DNA from: Acrasis kona
Lineage: Eukaryota; Heterolobosea; Eutetramitea; Acrasida; Acrasidae
Length of the DNA stretch: 38,044 nt
Assembly (NCBI GenBank): GCA_026419775.2
Contig: JAOPGA020000658.1
Location: forward strand, 1-38,044
Reading direction: 5' to 3'
The translations under genes were made by a program, and so were the position numbers. Below, in pieces: positions 31,401-38,044 of the stretch (positions within the stretch are counted from its first letter, which is position 1; each line of letters opens with the position of its first letter). The notes under the pieces were generated by a model. The model worked only from the letters and a program-made list of their open reading frames with translations. It had not been told where the DNA came from and searched no databases.

Positions 31401-32167
31401 GAACTTTTAATCTCGTCTTCTAAACTCTTTGACTTTTCAGAGTACTCATGGTATTGGAATGCAAGACAATACTTTTCTAGACTTTCACACTCGTCGCCTA
31501 GTGAAGACCACTTGACATATTTTTCACGATCTACCTTGAGTCTGTTCAGTGTTGGCACGATTTCTTCTTCTAACATTTTTTCGATCTCCTCAAGCTTCTT
31601 GTCCTTCTTTTGCATGGTCTTATGAGCGTTGCTCTTACGCATCTCATACATGCGAGTTCCGGCTGCTTCTTCAATCATTCCAAGAATTTCTGGCGGTTTC
31701 ATATTCAAGACTTTTGTGATACGACCCTGCATGATTAAAAAGTGAGGGTTGTTTACATTGAGTTGGACGGAATGGAACAAGTTCTGAACTCTGTTCAGTT
31801 GGGCTGTGTGACCATTAATTAGATACTTGTTTCTACCTCCAATAACGACTTGACGTGCTACGGTAATTTGGGAGTACTCCTCGTAACCAGGAGGTGACCT
31901 CGTGCGGTCGGCATTATTGAAAACAATGGTAACTGATGCTTTTGTTACACCTGCTTGTCCCTGTTTGAAGACGAGCTCTTGTAGATTGGTCACACGCACT
32001 TGGTTCAAGTTTGAAATTCCCAAAACGAAACATATCGCATCCAGAATGTTACTTTTTCCAGAACCATTCAAACCAGTAATGGCATTAAATGATTGATCAA
32101 ACCCAGAGAGCACCGTACGACTTGCATAAGATTTGAATCCATCAATAATGATTTCCGAAATGTACAT
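28469..32167 (-). CDS. SMC2: Condensin subunit SMC2
   Basis: A single exon of 1232 residues, near the family length (~1190). The N-terminal head begins MYISEIIIDGFKSYA, with Walker A in ITGLNGSGKSN (about 30-40), and a Q-loop in LIMQGRITKVLNMKP. Two long coiled-coil arms flank the hinge (LLSVKDPSKTCVALEVAAG, then ILCRTVTLDGDVFDPSGTLT). The C-terminal head has the LSGGQRSL signature and Walker B MYILDEIDAALD. The opening and the hinge wording distinguish SMC2 from SMC1, 3 and 4. Condensin compacts mitotic chromosomes. An Asp-rich insert (DDRDDDDDDDEDMD) lies just before the signature region, and the tail is basic (RSKKRARAE), which may be a nuclear signal. A 3.7-kb intronless gene stands out beside its intron-rich neighbour. 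Confidence 0.97.
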   Translation of the reverse strand: MYISEIIIDGFKSYASRTVLSGFDQSFNAITGLNGSGKSNILDAICFVLGISNLNQVRVTNLQELVFKQGQAGVTKASVTIVFNNADRTRSPPGYEEYSQITVARQVVIGGRNKYLINGHTAQLNRVQNLFHSVQLNVNNPHFLIMQGRITKVLNMKPPEILGMIEEAAGTRMYEMRKSNAHKTMQKKDKKLEEIEKMLEEEIVPTLNRLKVDREKYVKWSSLGDECESLEKYCLAFQYHEYSEKSKSLEDEIKSSSKKLNSLQEQVKEAENEEKEVTKQIDSLKKSKKGKSTSGTESSELDAELAQLNKDLAKLTASTENKRKEIENERKKVESLTTQIESCKKQVETRKSQQESTKVQLQSVQTESEQLERRLVTLRERSESVAAGVAVSLTDDGTITERLMERKRIQAELSTQSEKLRMRSEHITATLEKNKTQLSKLAKQDEELKKVIQKKQSELESIQNKRDALHFDPKHYEQVTKQITHKQSELNAGLQERIQTLTAQVARYYFEYNKSAVKQDRVMGLVAQLLSVKDPSKTCVALEVAAGSKLYHVVVDDENTARSLIQDGKPNRRITVIPLNKVRYNEFHPNTIKSAEKYGAKPALVLVEYDQSIAPAIKYTFGKTLICNDLDQAEKVAFDPQILCRTVTLDGDVFDPSGTLTGGSRGQLKTESTLQKITELSQLQSQFDSEMEQLNALQKSIDANRMNTFMEFNSECDLKMHELNLIKSRSEQSSHSMLLKQIQELQNELDSIANVQLPNCRAQESDNEQVLRSLEEQAAQESTIVTTQKQRQEQVKKIESEYEQVKSLLKSKKTQLRESQQSFEKSNLQMEQDLLEITECESKIFKCKDQINKYDLELSQLESKSSTCRSNQQSIQSKIDQDLQEKDRLDQERSELRSQRELLAKRSTDLSVQYNLMDRNHKQLQERLEKAILLSDQIRQQHAWVKSNHHPYDFTKETLQQALDKLTNAQQERGKTGRSVNKKAMAMYDKAEKEYNDLISKRGIVESDKQKIEQVIVELDDKKRVAIQKTWSKVNGDFASIFSTLLPGAKSKLNVWKNEKSNDDRDDDDDDDEDMDRQVVVGEIEGLEVKVGFGHVWKQSLTELSGGQRSLLALSLILALLSFKPAPMYILDEIDAALDPSHTQNIGRMLKSHFAHSQFIVVSLKEGMFQNANVLFRTKYVNGQSTVSRVMGHKSVMSGGGGEDDDDKENENANTTNVKSSSSRSKKRARAE

Positions 32168-32327
32168 GATAACTGATGGATGTTATCGTTGTGTGTTGTT
32201 GCTTTTCTAATTTGTTTGCCGCCAAACGTTCTTTGATGGCGCTTTTTTGTTTACTCAACTTAAATCTCGAACAAAAACAAGAAACAAGAACACACATCAC
32301 TCCCACTCAAATCAAACCACACAAAAA

Positions 32328-33924
32328 TTACACTTCATTAGACAGTTTATTGAGAGGGTAATCATTACACAGACTTACACGATCATCCTTATAGTACAAG
32401 CACACAATGGCCCACAACTTTTTACAGTGATGTCCAGTCGAAGTGTAAGCAAGTTTTCCATTCTCATAAACTCTAACCTCATCCGAAATAAAATCAACCA
32501 CAAATCCAAACACATCTCCGACTTGATAATTATGAGCAGGCTTTCCTGGAACAGCAACCAAATTATAAGCACCATACTCCATACTAACGCTCATGCAACT
32601 GCTATAGCTACTACTTCCCATGTTCGGATCGTAGGTCAATCCAATGGCCATTCCCGATCTGTCCGTATTTAATTGATCAATCTTGACTTGAAAGTATTGT
32701 ATGCCGCTCTCTAATGGCTTGCTGCTGATTCCCATCAGGTCCCAATTATTAGCTCCAGTCTTCTCAATCGTATTTCCATCTTGTGATATTTTGTAATTGT
32801 TAAAGTTTCCTCTTTGGGTAACCCACACAAACTTGAGCATGGCTCTTCTAAAGTGAAATCGTTTTTCATTTTGGATCAATTGCGAATCAAAGAATTCCGG
32901 CATGACGTGATATTCCATGGCCTCTACGTACCTGTCCTTGTTGATTAATTTGTGATCCTTGAATGTTTTCTTTAGGTCCCTGGCGCTGACGATGGGGAGG
33001 CGAATCAAATCTACGGCTTTTTGGATTTCTTCGTCGCTTGCTTGTTTGTGTTCTTGCCAGTTCAGAATCATGTTGAATAATGCAGTCTCTTCGCAACCAA
33101 GATCATCTCTCTCCAACAAGTCGCAAATCACGTTGAAAGGTAAATCTCTGTACTGTTGGTGCTCCAGTAGACCTGTTTCGAAATTACTTGCAATGAATTG
33201 TAGGGAATTCTCAGCCAAGTCTTTTTCGTTATTTTCCTTGGCGAATTGATAAAATTCTAACCAGTTGTCTTCGGTTAGTTTATCCTGTGGGGGTATTAGA
33301 AATTATGAGGAGAATGTTACTCACGGAAGAGAAGGCACCACATGCAACCTTTAGATGTACTGCTTCAAAAGTGGTTGCAGTTTTGATGAGGTCAATGAAA
33401 ATGTCCTCTAATCCGTCGCTCACCTTATCAGTATAGAGAAACCTTACCAACTGCTCCAACACTCTACGACTTTTAATTTGAGGAACGAAGAGTTCTTTTG
33501 AGCCTCCGTTTTCTTGAATCATTTTCTTGATAACGTGACTTCTGGTGGAGAGAATCAGGCTGTGGGCATTCACGCTGAATTTTTCATCATTTTCATCTTG
33601 AATGAATAATGTAATGTCACTGGTTTCTACATCGTTAAGAAGGGGCTCAAAATCTGCACCCAGTCCAAAGGGCTTCTTTGCGGCCTCTTCCTCCTCCTTC
33701 TTTTTTCGCTTCTTCTCCTCTTCACGTTTTTTTCTTTCATCTTCGGGACTTTGTTCGGGTGTAGGTTTTTCATCTGCCCTTTGATCATCGTAGGCAGAAT
33801 CTGTACTGGCATTGTCATCAAAGAGTTCTTGAGCTTCATTCGTTTGTTCTTCCTGGGTATTGTTTTCTGTGACCACAACTGGATCGGAAATCACTGTTAG
33901 TTCATCAGGTGATCCTTTGTCCAT
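32328..33924 (-). CDS. BTB-BACK-SPRY protein, probable ubiquitin-ligase adaptor
   Basis: Two exons (33924-33325, 33284-32328), with a 40-nt intron, join to 518 residues. The first ~95 are low complexity, acidic then Lys/Glu-rich. BTB/POZ occupies ~100-200 (TSDITLFIQDENDEKFSVNA, HSLILSTRSHVIKKM, LEQLVRFLYT), BACK ~205-315 (ENSLQFIASNF, LPFNVICDLLERDDL), and SPRY ~365-510 (SGIQYFQVKI, SGMAIGLTYDP, GDVFGFVVDFISDEVRVYENG). BTB-BACK proteins usually bind cullin-3, and SPRY would bind the substrate; this role is inferred. The intron is between BTB and BACK. The start codon is only 35 bp from that of the divergent membrane-protease gene. Confidence 0.92.
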
Positions 33925-33959
33925 TTTGACGAACTTTTTTTACAAAACAATACTTTGAG

Positions 33960-35146
33960 ATGACAGAGGTCACACAACCACAAACAGAAGTACCCACAAA
34001 GCATTCTGTTATTGTATTGGTTCAGAAAATATTCCCATATGTACAGGTATTCGGTGATGTGCTTATTTTTGTGTTCGAATTTGTGTTCTTAAGTACTTTT
34101 ATTCAAGTCGCCATGACGCAAGTAGAATTTATAAGACAATCCAAAGGATCATCTGTGAATGTAAGGATTTTTTCATTCTTTCATAACATGTTTAGGAGTG
34201 TTGCGTAGAAGATGACGGCGAAATCACACAAAATTGGGCACAATGTGCAGCATGTTTATTGACTAAAGACTATTCGATGATGATTACAGGATTGATTTAT
34301 GCGATCGTGTGGGTTTTAGTCATTTGCGGTTACTTTGCCTGGAGATACAAGGTTGACATTAGGAGGTATTTTCATTAATTAATGATGGCAACTTACATTA
34401 GATTCAAATTACGTCCCAGCAAAATGGTAATGTATGTATTCTGCATCACAATGGTTGGAGTGGCTGCAATGGTTGCAATCCAATACCAAACTGGACACTG
34501 GATCTATTCATTGAGCAACTTCGAAACAATATCAGTTGACATGAAGCCAAAGACTGTTAACACAGAGACTCTAAACGTGACACTAATAAGCGACAAAGCA
34601 ATCCCAACACAAGCAAAAAGCGACAGATACATTTCCTACTCAAGAATCTTTCAATTATTCGTTGGGTCGCCGATCGTTGAGGAATTACTTTTCAGAGTCA
34701 TTTTATTCTTCACAATCTACAAAAGGATCAATAAACCAATTACAAGCATGGTTGCTGCTAACTTGGGTAAGCATCATCACTTTAAAGTTTTTAACACATG
34801 AAAGTTTTCTCTGGACTCCATTTAGTAAACATACTTATGAAGAGTGGAAACGCTTATACTTTCTTTCAAATGGTAGCAGGCTTCCTTCTAGGAATGTTCT
34901 ATTCTACAAGATACTTTTTAACATTAAACTTTGCTGAGAACATTTTACTTCACATGATAAACAATTTATCAGCAATATTCATTCCTGTACAGATCACTTT
35001 TGAAGATGTTTATCCGGACTTTATAGTACCAAGTAAGTCATCATGATCTAGTCACTTTCTAATTATTAACAGTTGTTTTGTCATTGCTAACGTACACAAT
35101 ACTATTAATAAGAGACATTAGAACAATACGCAGAAAGTACAAATAA
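33960..35146 (+). CDS. CPBP/Rce1-type intramembrane protease
   Basis: Five exons (33960-34160, 34196-34365, 34402-34766, 34805-35032, 35073-35146) with introns of 35-40 nt join to 345 residues. It has several hydrophobic helices (YVQVFGDVLIFVFEFVFLST, IYAIVWVLVICGYFAW, VMYVFCITMVGVAAMVAI, and more near the end). The three CPBP motifs are present: EExxxR in IVEELLFRVILFF (near 216), FxxxH in VFSGLHLVN (His251), and HxxxN in LLHMINNLSA (near 294). The family contains Rce1, which cleaves prenylated CAAX proteins such as Ras, and bacterial ABI proteins. The sequence fits the larger family; CAAX processing is plausible but not shown. The basic end (RDIRTIRRKYK) would face the cytosol. Confidence 0.85.
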
Positions 35147-35477
35147 AATTTTATTCTCTACATTTCTATCATCATTCTTGATCTGGTTCTTCTTTCTACA
35201 ACTTACAAAAGCTTTTACTCGCTCTACTACCAACCTCCACCCCCAAATTAACAAGACAATCTCTCGGAGTCACTGAAATTCAGTGTGGAATTGCATCGAA
35301 TATTTAAAGAGATGCACATGTAATTTCCATGTTCGAATTCGAGGTTTGGTGACATGATTCAAGATTGGCACTTGGGGAAGAGATCTGATTAAATTAAGCA
35401 AAAGAAGTAGCAGCTTAAGATGAACCTAACATGAATCTAAAATAAATATACATTCTTTAATACAAAATTAATATACA
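35147..35477. other. Intergenic, no gene seen
   Basis: This is the region between the convergent protease and F-box genes. It has an AT-rich character and AATAAA-like signals at both ends for polyadenylation. An inverted repeat CACTGAA-A-TTCAGTG lies at 35271-35285. Nothing else is supported. Confidence 0.5.
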
Positions 35478-36551
35478 CTATTGGTGTGGTAATCTAAAAG
35501 TGGCTGTACAGAACCCTGCTAAATTATTGTTCAGAGTTTTTCCAATGATAAAAGTGGGTGCGGGATTCATTTGAGTCGGCCCCAGTACCACAAATTTTAT
35601 TTGTGTTAAATTGTCCATGATCCATTTTTGTTGGAGATGGTTATCACCCTTGGAGAAAATCTCTTTCAAATGTATTTCTGTAGAGTTTGATTGAATTGGA
35701 TGGTCCTCGCCTATGGGATGATTCTCTAGCACTGTGTCATGTGTTTTTACATCTTTCCACGCATGTGTTTTTTCTCCTTGGTGATTTTTGTACAATTGCT
35801 CGTGCGCTCCGATATATTTACAAAAGTTATCTGATGTGAGATCTTGATTGAAATCAAAACCTAGGAACGGTACAATGGGATATGAAGTTGCGTGTCCATT
35901 AGAAGGATCAATCCAACAATCCAATTCATTATCATCGGTCCTTTGCTGATCGTTTACGTTGTCGTTATGTACACAAAATGAAATTAGATCCTTGTATAAT
36001 TCCTTAAATTTTTGGCCATCAGCTGATGATTGCTTGTTCGCAACGCTCTTGTTAAGATAAGTAGGTATGTGCGCGATGCCAGACTCCCAAAGCCTCATTG
36101 GTGTTTTGAAAACAAATGTACTGTTAGAATCGTAGACAAAGTCGTCTGTGATCTCTTCAAATTCAAAGTTACTAGCCCAGTATGATATCCAATCCTCAAC
36201 CCATTGACCCATTAGCATGTTAAATGATCTTAACATGGAAGATTGTGCTCTTGAGTAAAGTATGTGGTATTTCTTTTTAACTGGTGTGCCTTCCTGGTCC
36301 TTTTCCCGTTCCTCCAAGGTGGAGAGTTCAGAAGTATATTCCTCTTTGCTCACAATTCGGCTACTTGGGGGTATTGAATTCAACAGCCAGCTACTCTGTT
36401 CAACTTTCTGTTTCCAAAAATTTCCATCGGAAAGTATAGAGTGCCACTGCTTGCAAACAATGGTGTATTGATGAATATCTTGAGGCAAGTAGGTGTATTG
36501 GAAGATCTCCCATAGTATCTCGCGTGGCATGTCTGTACAACAGACATTCAT
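35478..36551 (-). CDS. F-box protein with unrecognised C-terminal domain
   Basis: Single exon, 357 residues. The first ~50 residues match an F-box (MPREILWEIFQYTYLPQDIH, VCKQWHSILSDGNFWKQK), which in SCF complexes binds Skp1. A long polar middle follows, with a possible structured block (GQWVEDWISYWASNFEF). The end reads TQIKFVVLGPTQMNPAPTFI then IGKTLNNNLAGFCTATF, which recalls the NuiA-like (nuclease-A-inhibitor-type) fold seen behind some plant and protist proteins. That link is from memory and weak. No substrate domain such as LRR, WD40 or kelch is present. Confidence 0.85.
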   Translation of the reverse strand: MNVCCTDMPREILWEIFQYTYLPQDIHQYTIVCKQWHSILSDGNFWKQKVEQSSWLLNSIPPSSRIVSKEEYTSELSTLEEREKDQEGTPVKKKYHILYSRAQSSMLRSFNMLMGQWVEDWISYWASNFEFEEITDDFVYDSNSTFVFKTPMRLWESGIAHIPTYLNKSVANKQSSADGQKFKELYKDLISFCVHNDNVNDQQRTDDNELDCWIDPSNGHATSYPIVPFLGFDFNQDLTSDNFCKYIGAHEQLYKNHQGEKTHAWKDVKTHDTVLENHPIGEDHPIQSNSTEIHLKEIFSKGDNHLQQKWIMDNLTQIKFVVLGPTQMNPAPTFIIGKTLNNNLAGFCTATFRLPHQ

Positions 36552-37084
36552 GTTGTTTGATGGTTTGCGGTATAAAGTTGCTTCAAGTGCCGAAGACTCT
36601 TTGGATGGAACTACAACCCGTTGTATCTAAAAATAGTCATTATATTTTTACGTTGTCTTAAATAAGGTCAGTAGGGAAAACTAAAGGGAATAACGTTAAT
36701 TCTCACAAAGGTTGACAGCGACAAAAAAAGGCTACACTATTTCAGGCTTGTTGACCATTTACCAACAAAGACATGAGATATTTTATAAATGGTTGATTTG
36801 TAAAACGATCTGATCGTTCATCAGCACCCAAATCAGCTTCTATTTCTATCAACAAGCTGGGCCAAATATATTGTGGTACTTCTTCAAAACGATTTAGAAA
36901 TCAGATAAACGCGAGTAAAAGTGCTGGAGGTTCTCCTTGGTCGATGCACTTACATTTTAAACAAGAAATTGTTTGGTACTAGAGCTCGCCAACTACGCTC
37001 GGCGGTGTATTTGCGGGTTCTAAATGTCCGGGATCCCGCATAAAAGGATAACACAAGCTTGTAGGAGAACAAACAAAATAGAAA
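36552..37084. other. Intergenic region between divergent genes, no gene seen
   Basis: This is the shared 5' region of the F-box and oxidoreductase genes. A short inverted repeat, AACGATC-T-GATCGTT (36804-36818), and an A-rich TATA-like stretch (CATAAAAGG at 37039-37047, about 40 bp before the oxidoreductase ATG) are all I can point to. Confidence 0.4.
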
Positions 37085-38044
37085 ATGAAAGCAGTCATCG
37101 TAAAACTATCAAGTGATCCAAAGACAGTCAAAACAGAACTAATACAAACTTCAATCCCAACCCCTGGACCGAAGGAGGTTTTGATCAAGAACATTTATGT
37201 TGCATCCAATCCCAAAGACTGGAAGCTTCACGATACATTATTCATACAAGGCCGCGATCTAATCGAAGGAAACGACGTGGCCGGCAATGTACATTCCGTG
37301 GGTGATGGAGTTACTAAATTCAAGGTTGGAGATCGAGTAGCAGGATTTTCCAAAATGTTCACTGAAGACAAGTACGGTGCATACGCAGAGTACACTGTTG
37401 TTCCAGAACACACTACATTCCATGTAAAAGAAAATGTAAAAATTGAAGATGCCGCCACCATTGGATTAGCTGGTATGACTGCTGCATTAGGTTTATTTAC
37501 CGAATCTAAACTCGGATTACCGACACCTGAGAACCCAAACACTGGCGACAGGGCAGTGTTTATTAATGGCGCTAGTTCATCTGTCGGAAGCTTTGCAGTT
37601 CAGTTAGCAAAGAAAGCAGGCCTCTTTGTTATCGGAACCGCAGGATCTAGCATTAAAGTTGCGAAGGATGCTGGTGCGGATGTGGTCATTGACTACCGGG
37701 GTAAAAGTACCGACGATCTTGTGAATCTAATCAAGGACGCTGCAAAAGGCAAAACTTTGGAGCACTCATATGATGCAATCAGTGAACGTGAATCCTTCTC
37801 ATTGAGTTGCTACGTTCTACCTCCCCAGACTACGTCTAAAGCCACGTTTGTGTTACCCATCCCTAAAGATTTGGATTCAAAGGGAGTGACCACCACACAG
37901 ACCAATGTTGGTACGGCTCACTCTGTAGATGCAGAATTTGCTGAGAGGTATTATACTCTTATTGCAGATTGGATGAATGAAGGTAGCTTCAAAGGAAATA
38001 ATGTGAAGATAGTGCCTCAAGGTCTGAATGGAGTCCATTCTGGA
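37085..38044 (+). CDS. MDR-family oxidoreductase (quinone/enoyl reductase type), cut by window end
   Basis: An open frame from the ATG at 37085 runs in phase to the last base, giving 320 residues without a stop. The start MKAVIVKLSSDP, then PGPKEVLIKNIYVASNPKDW, EGNDVAGNVHSVGDGVTKFK and VGDRVAGFS are hallmarks of medium-chain dehydrogenase/reductases. The Rossmann domain begins VFINGASSSVGSFAVQLAKK. The catalytic-zinc ligands of alcohol dehydrogenases are absent, as in quinone oxidoreductases and trans-acting enoyl reductases (ToxD-like). Most of the protein is present, with perhaps 20-30 residues missing at the right edge. It has no intron so far. Confidence 0.9.
   Translation, partial: MKAVIVKLSSDPKTVKTELIQTSIPTPGPKEVLIKNIYVASNPKDWKLHDTLFIQGRDLIEGNDVAGNVHSVGDGVTKFKVGDRVAGFSKMFTEDKYGAYAEYTVVPEHTTFHVKENVKIEDAATIGLAGMTAALGLFTESKLGLPTPENPNTGDRAVFINGASSSVGSFAVQLAKKAGLFVIGTAGSSIKVAKDAGADVVIDYRGKSTDDLVNLIKDAAKGKTLEHSYDAISERESFSLSCYVLPPQTTSKATFVLPIPKDLDSKGVTTTQTNVGTAHSVDAEFAERYYTLIADWMNEGSFKGNNVKIVPQGLNGVHSG

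Noticed and set aside
30864-31625. Long plus-strand open frames opposite SMC2
   Set aside because: They mirror the coiled-coil coding sequence and give Ser/Phe/Leu-rich shadow translations.
36804-36818. Inverted repeat AACGATC-T-GATCGTT
   Set aside because: A 7-bp stem is expected by chance at this scale and has no T-run or context of a terminator.

Overview
The window looks like compact nuclear DNA of a free-living unicellular eukaryote. Genes lie close together, and many have introns that are almost all 35-46 nt long, with GTAAGT-like donors and a CTAAY-like sequence before the AG. The repertoire includes a heterotrimeric G-protein alpha subunit, an RGS protein, a LisH-type RasGEF, a tRNA-guanine transglycosylase, an ABCG transporter with a large ectodomain, a BTB-BACK-SPRY protein, condensin SMC2 and a BLUF flavin photoreceptor domain. 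This mix fits an amoeboflagellate or slime-mould-like protist; a heterolobosean (Naegleria/Acrasis type) is my best guess. A zoosporic fungus or amoebozoan cannot be excluded from sequence alone. The standard genetic code fits all genes.

Layout. 1-3.1 kb is a transposon graveyard: the 3' end of a LINE, an unplaced degenerate open frame, a direct-repeat patch and a 5'-truncated hAT transposase with palindromic CGGATAC repeats. 3.1-7.6 kb (minus strand) holds an eight-exon coiled-coil protein, possibly SSX2IP/Msd1-like, and directly upstream a two-exon gene whose spliced product joins RGS, START and BLUF domains. 8.2-9.2 kb is a four-exon secreted protein. 9.3-10.1 kb is a helical protein of unknown role, 10.3-11.2 kb a divergent short-chain dehydrogenase, 11.3-12.5 kb QTRT1, 12.7-14.0 kb G-alpha, and 14.0-14.7 kb a four-TM protein. 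15.6-17.3 kb is a Trf4-type nucleotidyltransferase, 17.5-18.4 kb a rhodanese, 18.5-20.7 kb a RasGEF, 20.9-21.3 kb a small acidic protein, and 22.3-22.9 kb a 2-Cys peroxiredoxin. 23.5-28.4 kb is a nine-exon ABCG transporter, 28.5-32.2 kb SMC2, 32.3-33.9 kb BTB-BACK-SPRY, 34.0-35.1 kb a CPBP-type membrane protease, 35.5-36.6 kb an F-box protein, and 37.1 kb to the edge an MDR oxidoreductase.

The most interesting item is the RGS-START-BLUF gene. All the residues expected for blue-light BLUF photochemistry are present, attached to a domain that turns off G-alpha and a domain that binds lipids. The predicted role is light-controlled G-protein signalling at a membrane. It would be an analogue, built from different parts, of the fungal RGS-LOV proteins. 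A G-alpha gene about 5 kb away is a plausible but unproven partner. Second is a QTRT1-like enzyme that keeps both catalytic aspartates but has lost all three zinc-binding cysteines.

All exon joins were worked out by eye from splice consensus and reading frame, and each spliced CDS adds up to a whole number of codons. No tRNA, rRNA or CRISPR array was seen.
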